A stretch of DNA of 64,000 nucleotides from Geobacteraceae bacterium (GCA_013336525.1 JAAXTM010000001.1:372001-436000); one strand, 5' to 3'; shown: positions 25,979-35,278, counted from the first letter of the stretch. Made by a program: numbers and translations. Notes: a model not told the origin generated them from the letters alone.

Positions 25979-27454
25979 ATGTTTTTCCCACCACGCAACA
26001 CATTTCACATGCTTGCTGAAAAAGGCAACCTGATCCCGGTTTATCGGGAAATCATGGCCGACATGGATACACCGGTATCAGCTTTCAGAAAGCTTGATGA
26101 CGGGCGTTTTTCATATCTCCTTGAGAGCATTGAGGGTGGAGAAAAATGGGGGAGATACAGTTTTCTTGGTTCAACGCCCTCTGTCATCATTCGCTCAAAA
26201 GGAAATTTGGTTGAAACTATTTCAGATGGCAATACCATACAGCTGGAGACCTCCGATCCCATTGCTTGTATCAAAGACCTTCTGGCTCAGTTCACCCCTG
26301 TTGAAGTAGATGGCTTACCCCGCTTCTTTGGTGGCGCTGTTGGTTATCTCGGCTATGATATGGTTCGACACTTTGAATCTTTACCGACGGAAAAACCAGC
26401 TCTTCTTGATTCATACGATTCATATTTTCTGATAACAGATACAATTGTAATTTTTGATACCATGCGTCAAAAAATCAAAGTAGTTTCCAACGCTCACATA
26501 ACTGAAGATATGCCTCCAACAGAAGCATATACTTTGGCTACTGAAAAAATAGATGAAATAATCAGACGGTTGCGTTCACCTATACCTCCACAGGGGACCT
26601 TAACAACTGATAAACCGGTCCAGTTTGTCTCAAATATGACTCGCGCCTCTTTTGAGGATTCTGTTGAAAAGGCAAAGGAATACGTACGATCAGGCGATAT
26701 AATTCAGGTCGTGCTTTCCCAGCGTTTCAGCGGTGAGCTTACCGCCGACCCTCTTGATATCTACCGTGTACTCAGGACTCTAAATCCTTCTCCGTACATG
26801 TTTTTTCTACGCCTCGACGACACGGTGATTGCAGGTGCATCTCCTGAAGTAATGGTTCGTAAAGAGGGAGACCGCGTAGAATTGCGCCCAATTGCCGGGA
26901 CACGCCCACGTGGAGCAAGCCCCGATGATGACGCCAGACTGGCTGATGAACTTCTTGCTGATCCAAAGGAGCGTGCCGAACATGTCATGCTCGTGGATCT
27001 CGGAAGGAACGATCTGGGACGTGTCTGCACGACAGGTTCTGTCAACGTCTCCGAGCTGATGCTCATAGAGCGCTATTCACATGTCATGCATATAGTTTCA
27101 AACGTACAAGGACAGTTATCTGCCGATCGAGATGCCTTTGATCTGGTTCGTGCCACATTTCCTGCAGGCACCTTGTCAGGAGCTCCAAAAGTCCGTGCAA
27201 TGCAGATTATAGATGAGCTTGAACCTGTACGCCGCGAGATCTACGGTGGCGCAGTTGGCTACTTTTCCTTTTCCGGAAACATGGATCTTTGCATTACCAT
27301 CCGCACCCTGATTATAAAGGACGGAAAGATTCACCTACAGGCAGGTGCAGGAATTGTTGCAGACTCGGATCCGGCTGCAGAGTGGCAGGAAACCGTCAAC
27401 AAGGGAATGGCCGTTATGCGGGCGGTAGAAATCGCTGAGAAAGGTTTAGTATAA
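25979..27454 (+). CDS. trpE: Anthranilate synthase component I
   Basis: A 491-residue enzyme that converts chorismate and ammonia to anthranilate. The N-terminal LLES motif (SYLLESIEGGEKWGRYSFLG, about residues 45-64) is the tryptophan feedback site. The C-terminal chorismate-binding domain shows DIIQVVLSQRF, PIAGTRPRGAS, EHVMLVDLGRNDLGRV, TFPAGTLSGAPKVRAM and the end EWQETVNKG. AGAGG precedes the ATG by 6 bases. trpG follows immediately. No Trp-rich leader peptide is visible upstream, so control is probably by feedback inhibition or an unseen regulator. Confidence 0.95.
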   Translation: MFFPPRNTFHMLAEKGNLIPVYREIMADMDTPVSAFRKLDDGRFSYLLESIEGGEKWGRYSFLGSTPSVIIRSKGNLVETISDGNTIQLETSDPIACIKDLLAQFTPVEVDGLPRFFGGAVGYLGYDMVRHFESLPTEKPALLDSYDSYFLITDTIVIFDTMRQKIKVVSNAHITEDMPPTEAYTLATEKIDEIIRRLRSPIPPQGTLTTDKPVQFVSNMTRASFEDSVEKAKEYVRSGDIIQVVLSQRFSGELTADPLDIYRVLRTLNPSPYMFFLRLDDTVIAGASPEVMVRKEGDRVELRPIAGTRPRGASPDDDARLADELLADPKERAEHVMLVDLGRNDLGRVCTTGSVNVSELMLIERYSHVMHIVSNVQGQLSADRDAFDLVRATFPAGTLSGAPKVRAMQIIDELEPVRREIYGGAVGYFSFSGNMDLCITIRTLIIKDGKIHLQAGAGIVADSDPAAEWQETVNKGMAVMRAVEIAEKGLV

Positions 27455-28027
27455 ATGCTGCTGATGATCGATAATTATGACTCTTTCACCTTCAACATTG
27501 TCCAGTATCTCGGACAACTGGGTGAGGACGTCCAGGTACATCGTAATGATAAAATATCTTTAGCCGAGATTGAAGCCCTCAGACCCGAACGACTAGTTAT
27601 TTCCCCTGGGCCCTGTTCTCCTGAAGAAGCCGGCATTTCAGTTGCAGCAATCAAATACTTCGCCGGTAAGATCCCGATTTTGGGAGTATGCCTAGGGCAC
27701 CAATCTATCGGATATGCCTTTGGCGGCACGGTGCTTAGAAGCTCCTCTCTTATGCATGGCAAAACATCACCAATATTTCACAACAGCCTTGAGCTGTTTG
27801 CAGGCCTTCCGAACCCATTCATGGCGACTCGTTATCACTCTCTGATTGTTGATCGCCCCACCCTGCCAGATTGTCTGGAAATTACCGCCTGGGTTGAAAA
27901 TGGTGAAATCATGGGACTACGCCACAAAGAACTTCCCATCTGGGGTGTGCAGTTCCATCCGGAGTCAATCCTGACCGAGGGTGGAATGGATCTGCTTCGT
28001 AATTTCCTAACCATCAGCAGCATCTAA
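27455..28027 (+). CDS. trpG: Anthranilate synthase component II (glutamine amidotransferase)
   Basis: A 190-residue class I glutamine amidotransferase supplying ammonia to TrpE. The oxyanion strand is [13 protein letters not shown], the catalytic Cys is in [16 protein letters not shown] and the His-Glu pair is in [15 protein letters not shown]. It begins directly at the trpE stop, so the two are coupled. It could also serve para-aminobenzoate synthase, as PabA/TrpG enzymes are often shared. The remaining trp genes do not follow, unlike in many relatives. Confidence 0.93.
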   Translation: MLLMIDNYDSFTFNIVQYLGQLGEDVQVHRNDKISLAEIEALRPERLVISPGPCSPEEAGISVAAIKYFAGKIPILGVCLGHQSIGYAFGGTVLRSSSLMHGKTSPIFHNSLELFAGLPNPFMATRYHSLIVDRPTLPDCLEITAWVENGEIMGLRHKELPIWGVQFHPESILTEGGMDLLRNFLTISSI

Positions 28028-28075
28028 TTCTCGCAATCACCTCTTGAAAGAGTCCGATTTCCCGTGATTTTTACA

Positions 28076-28113
28076 TTGACATTTCTCGGCAAGAATTGTT
28101 AGAGTAACAATTC
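28076..28113 (+). promoter_or_regulatory. Promoter with a 21-bp palindrome over the -10 box
   Basis: TTGACA at 28076-28081, an 18-base spacer and TAGAGT at 28100-28105. A perfect inverted repeat, GAATTGTTA-gag-TAACAATTC, covers 28093-28113 and is centred on the -10 region. This is a typical repressor operator layout. The gene downstream is the PxxKW protein. Confidence 0.6.
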
Positions 28114-28142
28114 ATTCAAGCACAAATTCAGGAGGAAGAAGT

Positions 28143-28436
28143 ATGAAGTGTCAGACCGTACTTGCAGGTACCGAGTGTACCTTTTGGGGAAAACAGGGGT
28201 GTATATTTCCTGATGGTTCCTGCCAGACTATTGCAGAAAATTGTGAAGGGTGTGAACGTGTTGTGACCGGCAGCATTGGCCAGGTATGCAGCGCATATCC
28301 TGCACCAGCTAAAAAATGGACCGGCGGAATCTGTAACTTTGCTTCCCACGTAAAAGTCGATCTATCGATTGCTGAGCTTAAGGTCAACCCGCTCAAAGCT
28401 TCCAAAAAAGCTGCTGGTGCCAAGAAAAAGAAATAG
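28143..28436 (+). CDS. PxxKW family cysteine-rich protein
   Basis: A 97-residue small protein with eight Cys residues, in order CQTV, TECTFW, QGCIF, GSCQTI, ENCEGCERV, QVCSAYP and GICNF. Spacing suggests metal or iron-sulfur binding or disulfides. The PAPAKKWTGGICNF segment (about residues 54-67) contains the PxxKW signature of a small family known from Geobacter-like bacteria. The tail is Lys-rich (KASKKAAGAKKKK). There is no signal peptide. AGGAGG stands 7 bases before the ATG, so translation should be strong. Function is unknown. Confidence 0.85.
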   Translation: MKCQTVLAGTECTFWGKQGCIFPDGSCQTIAENCEGCERVVTGSIGQVCSAYPAPAKKWTGGICNFASHVKVDLSIAELKVNPLKASKKAAGAKKKK

Positions 28437-28462
28437 TTTCACGCTTCAATATTGTAGTTACC

Positions 28463-28490
28463 AAGGGGGAATTCCATTCCCCCTTTTTTT
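28463..28490 (+). terminator. Intrinsic terminator after the PxxKW gene
   Basis: A perfect 10-bp stem (AAGGGGGAAT with ATTCCCCCTT) around TCC, continuing into a T-run, 26 bases after the stop codon. Confidence 0.93.
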
Positions 28491-28508
28491 TATTCCAGAG
28501 GTACTTTT

Positions 28509-28973
28509 ATGTCTTTCACCACTCTCACCTGCCCTTCCTGCGGATCCACTGTAAAACAGTATCAAAATCCATTTCCAACTGTAGATATTATTATAGAGCT
28601 GGACGGTGGCATTGTCCTGATTGAACGGCGGAACGAGCCTTATGGTTGGGCTCTGCCAGGTGGTTTTGTAGATTATGGGGAATCTTTAGAATCTGCTGCT
28701 GTTAGGGAAGCAAGGGAAGAAACATCGCTTGATATTTCAAATCTGCGCTTATTAGGATGTTATTCCGATCCGGCCCGTGATGACCGGATGCATACAATTT
28801 CGACAGTTTATATTGCAGTCAGCCAAGGCATTCCACACGCCGCTGATGACGCACTGAATCTGGCTGTTTTCAAGATAGATTCATTACCGGCAAGACTCTG
28901 CTTTGACCACGCCCGGATACTTGCCGATTATGCTGCATTACTTACCAAAAACAAGGCATTACTGATAGCGTAA
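28509..28973 (+). CDS. NUDIX hydrolase with N-terminal CxxC motif
   Basis: A 154-residue protein. The Nudix box is [22 protein letters not shown] (about residues 55-76), with the usual Gly, Arg-Glu and metal-binding Glu residues. It hydrolyses a nucleoside diphosphate linked to another group. The N-terminus [15 protein letters not shown] holds one CxxC pair, as in NUDIX proteins with a small zinc ribbon, though only two Cys are close together. The substrate, possibly ADP-ribose or NADH-like, cannot be deduced. It follows a terminator, with AGAGG before the ATG. Confidence 0.9.
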   Translation: MSFTTLTCPSCGSTVKQYQNPFPTVDIIIELDGGIVLIERRNEPYGWALPGGFVDYGESLESAAVREAREETSLDISNLRLLGCYSDPARDDRMHTISTVYIAVSQGIPHAADDALNLAVFKIDSLPARLCFDHARILADYAALLTKNKALLIA

Positions 28974-28993
28974 TAATATCAGCACTAAAGTTT

Positions 28994-29818
28994 TTAGATT
29001 TGAGTCGAAATAAATTTGAGCGAAGGTACCGCCGCTATCAAGCCGAGCTCAAAACATTTGGTATAATACAGCATCAAACCCGCTTGCGCACACTCATCAA
29101 GATCATATGAAATATTATCCCGCCAATACGCCAGCAACCGATCCTGCCCCAGCCAACCAGCCTCTTTTGCACTCAACACAATCTGCTCGAGTTGCTGTGG
29201 GACAAGCTCTTTGGTCTGAACTAACTGTTGGGCAAGTGCCATAAGCTCCAACCGTTCTGCAATCTCATTACGGCAGAGCCAGAGAGCAAAAACAAAAGGG
29301 TAGCCGGTCCATGCATACCACACTTCACCAAGATCATAAACGAACAGATCCTGTTTTTCCAAAGAAGCCCGTAGCGCAGAATCACCTATAAGCAGCAGCG
29401 CGGTCGAATCTCCATCTGCAACTGCAACATCTGGCCGAGCTACTTCATAAGTACATGAACAGCCGAATTTTTGGCGGAGAAGAATCTTAAGTAAATTTAC
29501 TGATGTGGCTGATTCTGAGCTAAGCAGAACATTACAGCCATCAAGATTTTCGACAGGAATTTTGGAAAAGAGCAACACACTCGCCACTGCACCTACACTT
29601 GAAATGGAAAGCTGCGGTAAAATCGTGTAGCGATCCGGATGATATGCATATTCAATTGAAGAAGATGGGCAGACATCAATTTCACCTGCCAGAAGCATCC
29701 TGTTCAGTTCGGCCGGAACGCCAGCAACAAATTCATACCCGGAACAGGGGAATTGCTTCCGCAGAGCATGGAATAGCGGAGTACAGTTTGCGTAATCTAT
29801 CTGGCCTATTCTAAGCAT
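28994..29818 (-). CDS. mqnA: Chorismate dehydratase MqnA (futalosine pathway)
   Basis: A 274-residue periplasmic-binding-like fold enzyme that converts chorismate to 3-enolpyruvylbenzoate, first step of the futalosine route to menaquinone. Key segments are LRIGQIDYANCTPLF, GVPAELNRMLLAGEIDVCPSSSIEYA and LPQLSISSVGAVASVLLFSK. There is no signal peptide. Its start codon overlaps the TolC-like gene's stop (TGATG), so the pair is co-transcribed. Menaquinone is the expected respiratory quinone of Geobacter-type cells. No other mqn gene is in the window. Confidence 0.92.
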   Translation of the reverse strand: MLRIGQIDYANCTPLFHALRKQFPCSGYEFVAGVPAELNRMLLAGEIDVCPSSSIEYAYHPDRYTILPQLSISSVGAVASVLLFSKIPVENLDGCNVLLSSESATSVNLLKILLRQKFGCSCTYEVARPDVAVADGDSTALLLIGDSALRASLEKQDLFVYDLGEVWYAWTGYPFVFALWLCRNEIAERLELMALAQQLVQTKELVPQQLEQIVLSAKEAGWLGQDRLLAYWRDNISYDLDECAQAGLMLYYTKCFELGLIAAVPSLKFISTQI

Positions 29819-31284
29819 CAGCGGGTGGCAGAGTACAGTTTATCAGCATCACCTTCCACTACTCGTACCCCCTCCCGTTCCAGAAGCTCTCCAGTTACCT
29901 GCCAATAGGTGGTCAAAGCCTTTGCATAATCAACAACCGCCTTTATCTGATTACTCTTTGAAACGGCAAGATCGTTTTCGACATCAAGAACATCCTTGGT
30001 AGTCGCCAAACCTACTTCGTTTTTACGCATAAACGCTCTCAGGCGCTCTTCAGCGAAAACTTTACCACGATCAGCAACCTCAATCTGTTTATAGCCGACG
30101 ACAACACCTCGAATAGCAGCCTTAACCTCTTTTGTTGAACTTTCTTCAAGGCTTCGCAGTTGCAGGGAGGCCTGTTCGGTTTTCAACCTGCTTTTACGAT
30201 AATCGTTTTCTGCGGAACCATTTCCCAGTGGATAACTCAAATTGATCCCTACATTCCAGACCGGGTAATCAAAGGTTAGAACCTTATCCATATTCTTTTG
30301 ATAGGCATTATCGAGGCCTGTCAGCTGGGCAGATGCGGTCAAGGTCAAATCAGGACGTGTCTTTTGGCTAAGATTTTTGGTTTGAATTTCAAACAATTCC
30401 AGATTACGTTTTTGCTCCCGAATATCCGGCCTATTCAACGCTTTCTGAATTGCATCATTCTCAACAGGTACAACCTGATCACGAGTTGGCATATCGACAG
30501 TTTTTAAATCGCTTACCTTTGCATTAATCTGCAGAAGAAGGCGCAGTACATCGACCTGATCACTCACAGCCCGCTCAGCATCAATAAGATCTTTTTCTCT
30601 GGTTACAGCACCGAATTCAGCGTTAAGAACCTCCATAGCAGGGAGGACTCCGGCCTTTACTCTAGATTGAGTTTCAAAAAGAATCTTTCGAGCCAATTCC
30701 AGAGAAACTTTTTTAACTTCTCGCTCTTCTCGCAGGCTGTATAGCTTGAAGTATTCTGTTCGAACCTGAGCAACTGTTGTCAGCAATCGGGAATTGAACC
30801 GTTCTAGCGATGCAAATTTCGAGAATCTTGATATGTTGATAGCAATCTCGGTCGCCTCACGTCCAACATTTTTCAAAAGAGGTTGGCTAATGCTGGCTCC
30901 AAGTCCAGTCTGCCAACTGCTGGAAGGAGTATCAGAATGCCAGTTATTAAATTTAATTTCAGCCGAACCACCTGTCCAAAGAAGCTGCTTGAGAGAAGAA
31001 TTAAGTGCCAAGGTATTACCCGGAGAACTGGATAAAGTTCCTGGAGCTACGTCAGAATCAGTATAACTGGCTTGAAGTATAAGAAGAGGGTTATATATTG
31101 AGCGATTAATGTTAATATCGGCCTCAAACTGGGCTGGGTTATAAAGCTCAGCCCTTAAGTCCAGGTTCTTCTCCACAGCCATTCGAATGGCGTCGTTCAA
31201 AGTCAGTAAAAGTGAATCCTCGGAGGAATGTACAGCAGCAGGAATTATCAACATCAAAAGTGATACATATATTAGCAGACGCAC
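29818..31284 (-). CDS. TolC family outer membrane efflux protein
   Basis: A 488-residue protein with signal peptide LLIYVSLLMLIIPAAVHSS. Two TolC-type repeats follow, each with long coiled helices: LTLNDAIRMAVEKNLDLRAE near residue 28, LARKILFETQSRVKAGVLPAMEVLNAE near 200, then NVGINLSYPLGNGSAENDYR near 345 and EERLRAFMRKNEVGLATTKDVLDVE near 410. TolC proteins form trimeric outer-membrane channels for efflux or type I secretion. No membrane-fusion or inner-membrane pump gene is next to it. Confidence 0.9.
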   Translation of the reverse strand: MRLLIYVSLLMLIIPAAVHSSEDSLLLTLNDAIRMAVEKNLDLRAELYNPAQFEADININRSIYNPLLILQASYTDSDVAPGTLSSSPGNTLALNSSLKQLLWTGGSAEIKFNNWHSDTPSSSWQTGLGASISQPLLKNVGREATEIAINISRFSKFASLERFNSRLLTTVAQVRTEYFKLYSLREEREVKKVSLELARKILFETQSRVKAGVLPAMEVLNAEFGAVTREKDLIDAERAVSDQVDVLRLLLQINAKVSDLKTVDMPTRDQVVPVENDAIQKALNRPDIREQKRNLELFEIQTKNLSQKTRPDLTLTASAQLTGLDNAYQKNMDKVLTFDYPVWNVGINLSYPLGNGSAENDYRKSRLKTEQASLQLRSLEESSTKEVKAAIRGVVVGYKQIEVADRGKVFAEERLRAFMRKNEVGLATTKDVLDVENDLAVSKSNQIKAVVDYAKALTTYWQVTGELLEREGVRVVEGDADKLYSATR

Positions 31285-31307
31285 GCTAGGTTCCTTTCAA
31301 ATAAAAC

Positions 31308-31336
31308 AGGGCGAGATCATCTCATGACCCCGCCCT
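31308..31336 (-). terminator. Intrinsic terminator after gcvH
   Basis: Minus-strand AGGGCGGGGTCAT and ATGATCTCGCCCT pair over 13 bp, including two G-U pairs, around GAG. The stem is followed by GTTTTATTT. It separates the aro/acc/gcvH group from the TolC-like gene. Confidence 0.8.
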
Positions 31337-31358
31337 TATAGCATAATTTGTATTAAAA

Positions 31359-31745
31359 TTAATCTCTGCTTTCAATATAGTCGGCATAATCATCTGCTGA
31401 CAGAAGATTCTTAAGCTCTTCTGGATCGTCAAGCGACACCTCAATCAGCCAGGCACCATCATACGGATCATCATTGAGCAGCTCTGGATTGTCCAATGCT
31501 TCGTGATTTATGCTCAGAACAGTCCCGCTAAAGGGAGCATAAATTGAAGCAACAGTTTTTCGTGCTTCAATTGAGCCAATAGAGTCATCCTGCTCTATCA
31601 CATCTCCTTCATCAGGAAGTTCTACACCGCTGACTGTGCCCAGGTCCTCCTGAGCGAAGTCGGTTATACCAATAACGGCTGAATTGCTTTCAATCCTGAT
31701 CCAAATATGCTCCTTGGAATATTTCAGTTCATCTGGAAAGTCCAT
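31359..31745 (-). CDS. gcvH: Glycine cleavage system H protein-like lipoyl carrier
   Basis: A 128-residue H protein. The lipoyl-lysine lies in IGSIEARKTVASIYAPFSG; the Lys aligns with that of the usual ESVKAASD-IYAP motif. YSKEHIWIRIE at the start and NDDPYDGAWLIEV at the end are family landmarks. It sits 5 bases after accC with no glycine-cleavage P or T genes around. It may act in the glycine cleavage system encoded elsewhere or as a lipoate relay. The acidic tail ADDYADYIESRD is family-like. Confidence 0.9.
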   Translation of the reverse strand: MDFPDELKYSKEHIWIRIESNSAVIGITDFAQEDLGTVSGVELPDEGDVIEQDDSIGSIEARKTVASIYAPFSGTVLSINHEALDNPELLNDDPYDGAWLIEVSLDDPEELKNLLSADDYADYIESRD

Positions 31746-31750
31746 GGCAT

Positions 31751-33091
31751 TTACTCCAGCACAATTCTTTCAAGGAAAGAGGTGTCTATATCGCCATCAA
31801 TAAAATCTTTATGGGCCATGATGCGCTTATGAAAAAAGATGGTGGTTTTGATCCCTTCAATACGGAATTCGTCAAGTGCTCGGGCCATCCGCTTGATAGC
31901 TTCTTCACGAGTATCGGCATGAACGATCAACTTCCCAATCAGTGAATCATAATTTGGCACAACAGAATACTGATCGTACACAAACGAATCAACACGAACA
32001 CCAAAACCACCCGGAGGATGATATGCAGTTATTTTACCGGGACATGGTGTAAATTTAAAGGGATCCTCAGCATTTATACGACACTCAATCGAGTGCCCTC
32101 TGAACTGTATATCTTCCTGTTTATATCGAAGAGGAATTCCTGCAGCTGAACGTATCTGTTCCCGAACCAAATCTACACCGGTAATCATTTCTGTTACTGG
32201 GTGCTCAACCTGAATACGGGTATTCATCTCCATGAAGTAAAAGTTATTTTGCTTGTCAACCAGAAATTCAACTGTACCAGCACTGTTATAACCAACTGCA
32301 GCTGCGGCCTTAACGGCAGCATCACCCATGGCCTTACGAATTTCTGGCGTTACAACTGTAGAGGGGGCTTCCTCAATCAATTTCTGATGGCGGCGCTGGA
32401 TTGAGCAATCCCGTTCCCCCAGATGAATCACATTACCATGTTTATCTCCAAGAATCTGGATTTCGACATGACGAGGTTTTTCGCAGTAACGTTCAATATA
32501 GACTTCCGGGTTGCCGAATCCAGACTGCGCTTCAGCTCTAGCCGTTGCAAAAGCGTTCGGCAGTGCGGCCTGTGAATGAACAATTTTCATGCCGCGTCCG
32601 CCACCTCCCGCAGTGGCTTTTATGATCACCGGGAAGCCGATTTCCTTTGCAACCTTGACAGCATCCTCAACCGTTTTTACACCTTCTTTGGTCCCTGGCA
32701 GAATCGGCACTCCCTGCTCGATAACCGCCTGACGTGCACTGATTTTATCCCCCATAATACGCATACTTTCAGCTGTTGGACCGATAAAAGTAATACCGCA
32801 CTTTTCACATACTTCTGCAAATTTGGCATTTTCTGATAGAAAGCCGTATCCAGGATGAATCGCCTCGGAATCGGTCAATTCAGCAGCGCTGATAATGGCA
32901 TTAAAATTCAGGTAACTTTGGGCGCTGGGAGCCGGCCCGATGCAAACACTCTCGTCAGCCAATTTAACATGAAGAGAATGAACATCCGCCTGAGAATAAA
33001 CAGCTACAGTCTTGATACCCAGCTCTTTACAAGCTCTGATAATCCTGACGGCAATTTCTCCGCGATTGGCAATAAGTACTTTATGAAACAT
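31751..33091 (-). CDS. accC: Acetyl-CoA carboxylase, biotin carboxylase subunit
   Basis: A 446-residue ATP-grasp enzyme that carboxylates biotin on AccB, using bicarbonate and ATP, in fatty acid synthesis. Landmarks are [35 protein letters not shown], the Gly-rich ATP lid [14 protein letters not shown], the [19 protein letters not shown] segment and the active-site stretch [18 protein letters not shown]. It follows accB by 27 bases. Confidence 0.97.
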   Translation of the reverse strand: MFHKVLIANRGEIAVRIIRACKELGIKTVAVYSQADVHSLHVKLADESVCIGPAPSAQSYLNFNAIISAAELTDSEAIHPGYGFLSENAKFAEVCEKCGITFIGPTAESMRIMGDKISARQAVIEQGVPILPGTKEGVKTVEDAVKVAKEIGFPVIIKATAGGGGRGMKIVHSQAALPNAFATARAEAQSGFGNPEVYIERYCEKPRHVEIQILGDKHGNVIHLGERDCSIQRRHQKLIEEAPSTVVTPEIRKAMGDAAVKAAAAVGYNSAGTVEFLVDKQNNFYFMEMNTRIQVEHPVTEMITGVDLVREQIRSAAGIPLRYKQEDIQFRGHSIECRINAEDPFKFTPCPGKITAYHPPGGFGVRVDSFVYDQYSVVPNYDSLIGKLIVHADTREEAIKRMARALDEFRIEGIKTTIFFHKRIMAHKDFIDGDIDTSFLERIVLE

Positions 33092-33118
33092 GAAGTCGAC
33101 CCCGCTGTGGAATAAAAT

Positions 33119-33589
33119 TTAAAGTTTCTGGATTACAAACAGTGGATCTCCATACTCTACTGCCTGAGCATTATCTTTGCAAACCTTCAATATCTTGCAT
33201 TTACACTCAGCCTCAATCTCATTCATCAATTTCATGGCCTCAACAATACAGAGAACCTGACCTTTTTCTACGACCTGACCTACTGTAACATAAGGAGCCG
33301 CTTCTGGACCCGGGGCTGCGTAAAAAGTTCCGACAATCGGAGAATTAATCGTATCACCAGCCTCAACGGCCGGAGCAACCGGAGCAACTGGAGCAGAGCC
33401 GGCAGCAACTGGAGCTTGCTGATAGCTGGATGGGGCATACTGTTGTGCTGCGGGAGCTGCAAACGTAACATATTCCGGTTTTTGTCCACGCTTAATGATT
33501 ATTTTTTCGTCAGAATTATCCATTTCAAATTCGGTTATGTCTGTTTCTGTCACAAGCTTAATAAGCAGTCTCAAGTCCTTGATATCCAT
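33119..33589 (-). CDS. accB: Biotin carboxyl carrier protein of acetyl-CoA carboxylase
   Basis: A 156-residue protein. The N-terminal helical part (MDIKDLRLLIKLVTETDITE) precedes an Ala/Pro-rich linker (about residues 40-78) and the biotinyl domain. The acceptor Lys is in CIVEAMKLMNEIEAE near residue 122. GDTINSPIVGTFYAAP opens the domain. It precedes accC. In many relatives efp lies between pepP and accB; here only about 110 bases of non-coding sequence stand there. Confidence 0.96.
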   Translation of the reverse strand: MDIKDLRLLIKLVTETDITEFEMDNSDEKIIIKRGQKPEYVTFAAPAAQQYAPSSYQQAPVAAGSAPVAPVAPAVEAGDTINSPIVGTFYAAPGPEAAPYVTVGQVVEKGQVLCIVEAMKLMNEIEAECKCKILKVCKDNAQAVEYGDPLFVIQKL

Positions 33590-33698
33590 TTTAGTCTGTC
33601 TCCTTTTACAGTAAGTCTGATAGTAGTAAATCTAATTTCTTCAACTTGCACTTAATCATGTTCAACCTTGTTCGTCTGAAAAACACCTTAACCAAAAA

Positions 33699-34769
33699 CT
33701 ATAAAACCAACAACTGCTTATCAGCACTGGTAATCACGTCGCAGCCATCTACAGTCACAACCACGGTATCTTCAATCCTGACACCCCCAAAACCTGGGAT
33801 ATAAATACCGGGTTCAATAGTAATCACCATTCCCTCTTCTAATACTGCAGTACTTCGCGGAGAAAGCGTCGGCATTTCGTGAATTTCCAGTCCTATGCCG
33901 TGTCCTAATCCGTGCCCAAAGTAGTCACCATATCCATTGTTGCGGATATATGAGCGGGCGACCTCATCCAGATCTTTACAGCTGATGCCAGGTCTGACCG
34001 CATCAATAGCGAGATCATGGGCTGTTCTGACAATTGCATGAATTTCCAGCGCACGGCTTTCCGGCTTTCCGCAAGCAACTGTAACCGTTTCGTCAGAATG
34101 ATAGCCATCTTTTAACGCGCCAAAATCGATTGTGACCAGATCACCTGATTGAACAATCTTCTCACTGGCCCTGCCGTGAGGCATGGCGCCACGTTCACCG
34201 GAAGCAACGATAAAATCGAACGCTTTACCCTCTGCACCACGCCGTCTCATTTCAAGCTCAAGTGCTAAGGCGATATCAACTTCTCTAATCCCTGGCTTGA
34301 TGTCGGATAAAACCGAAGTAAAAGCTAATGACGAAAGTGTGGCAACCGTTCTAAGACACTCAATTTCAGCAGGATCTTTACAAATACGGATTTCATCGAG
34401 ATTGGTGCCAAGCTCTACCAGTTCGATTCCGGTCAGTTTTTCAGACATCCGCCGAAAGGCCGTTACAGTAGTGTGAGCAGCTTCAAAACCGATTCTGTCT
34501 AAACCATATTCACTTGCCAATGCAGCAACTGTGTCAATACGAATTACACCGCATTCCCTGACTTCGGCACTCTTAACTTCTTCTTCAGCTTGTGCAGTAT
34601 AACGTGAGTCGCACAAAAACCATGCGTGATCCTGCGATATAAGTAACACACCTTCGCTGCCAGTAAAGCCGCAGAGATAACGAATATTCCTGAGATCAGT
34701 TATTAACACGGCTTTAAGATCATATTCTTCAAAAAACCGTTTCAAACGAGAACATCTGTTTTTTAGCAT
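33699..34769 (-). CDS. pepP: Xaa-Pro aminopeptidase (M24 family)
   Basis: A 356-residue metallopeptidase with a creatinase-like N-terminal domain (AVLITDLRNIRYLCGFTGSE) and a pita-bread catalytic domain. Metal ligands are visible in VTIDFGALKDGYHSDETVT (two Asp), GHGLGHGIGLEIHE (His), VITIEPGIYIPG (Glu) and GGVRIEDTVVV (Glu). It should remove N-terminal residues before proline. It lies between aroQ and accB, an order common in bacteria. Confidence 0.92.
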   Translation of the reverse strand: MLKNRCSRLKRFFEEYDLKAVLITDLRNIRYLCGFTGSEGVLLISQDHAWFLCDSRYTAQAEEEVKSAEVRECGVIRIDTVAALASEYGLDRIGFEAAHTTVTAFRRMSEKLTGIELVELGTNLDEIRICKDPAEIECLRTVATLSSLAFTSVLSDIKPGIREVDIALALELEMRRRGAEGKAFDFIVASGERGAMPHGRASEKIVQSGDLVTIDFGALKDGYHSDETVTVACGKPESRALEIHAIVRTAHDLAIDAVRPGISCKDLDEVARSYIRNNGYGDYFGHGLGHGIGLEIHEMPTLSPRSTAVLEEGMVITIEPGIYIPGFGGVRIEDTVVVTVDGCDVITSADKQLLVL

Positions 34770-34838
34770 AAATGAAAGCCTGACTACAAACTGTTTTTGC
34801 TCATCACCTTATAGCAGGCAATATGAACAAATAGATAT

Positions 34839-35276
34839 TTATATGTTTTTAACGTGATTAAATAATGCACGCAAGCCTAACAGATAGCTGTCCTTACCAA
34901 ATCCGCAAATCTGGCCAACGGCAACCGGGGCGACCATGCTGGAATGCCTAAAAGTTTCCCGGCGGTGGATATTGGATAGATGCACCTCTACACACGGAAT
35001 CCCGACTGCCGACAAGGCATCACTAATCGCAATACTGGTGTGGGTGTAAGCGGCTGGGTTGATAAGAATACCGTCACACTCACGTGCAGCGGCCTGAATA
35101 TTATCTATCAGCTCGCCTTCAGAGTTAGATTGAAAAAAAGAGAGCTCGCACCCCAAAACAGAGGACAGCTCCACCAGAGAAGAATTTATATTCTCAAGAG
35201 TTTGAGTGCCATAGATCCCGGGCTCACGTTTTCCAAGCAGATTAAGATTAGGTCCATGAAGAACTAGGAATTTCAT
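34839..35276 (-). CDS. aroQ: 3-dehydroquinate dehydratase, type II
   Basis: A 145-residue shikimate-pathway enzyme forming 3-dehydroshikimate. Motifs include [20 protein letters not shown] with the catalytic Tyr, [30 protein letters not shown] and the His of [14 protein letters not shown] segment with GQICGFGK closes the fold. Only two bases separate it from the Roadblock gene, so it belongs to the aroC-aroK-aroB operon. Confidence 0.96.
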   Translation of the reverse strand: MKFLVLHGPNLNLLGKREPGIYGTQTLENINSSLVELSSVLGCELSFFQSNSEGELIDNIQAAARECDGILINPAAYTHTSIAISDALSAVGIPCVEVHLSNIHRRETFRHSSMVAPVAVGQICGFGKDSYLLGLRALFNHVKNI

Positions 35277-35278
35277 AG

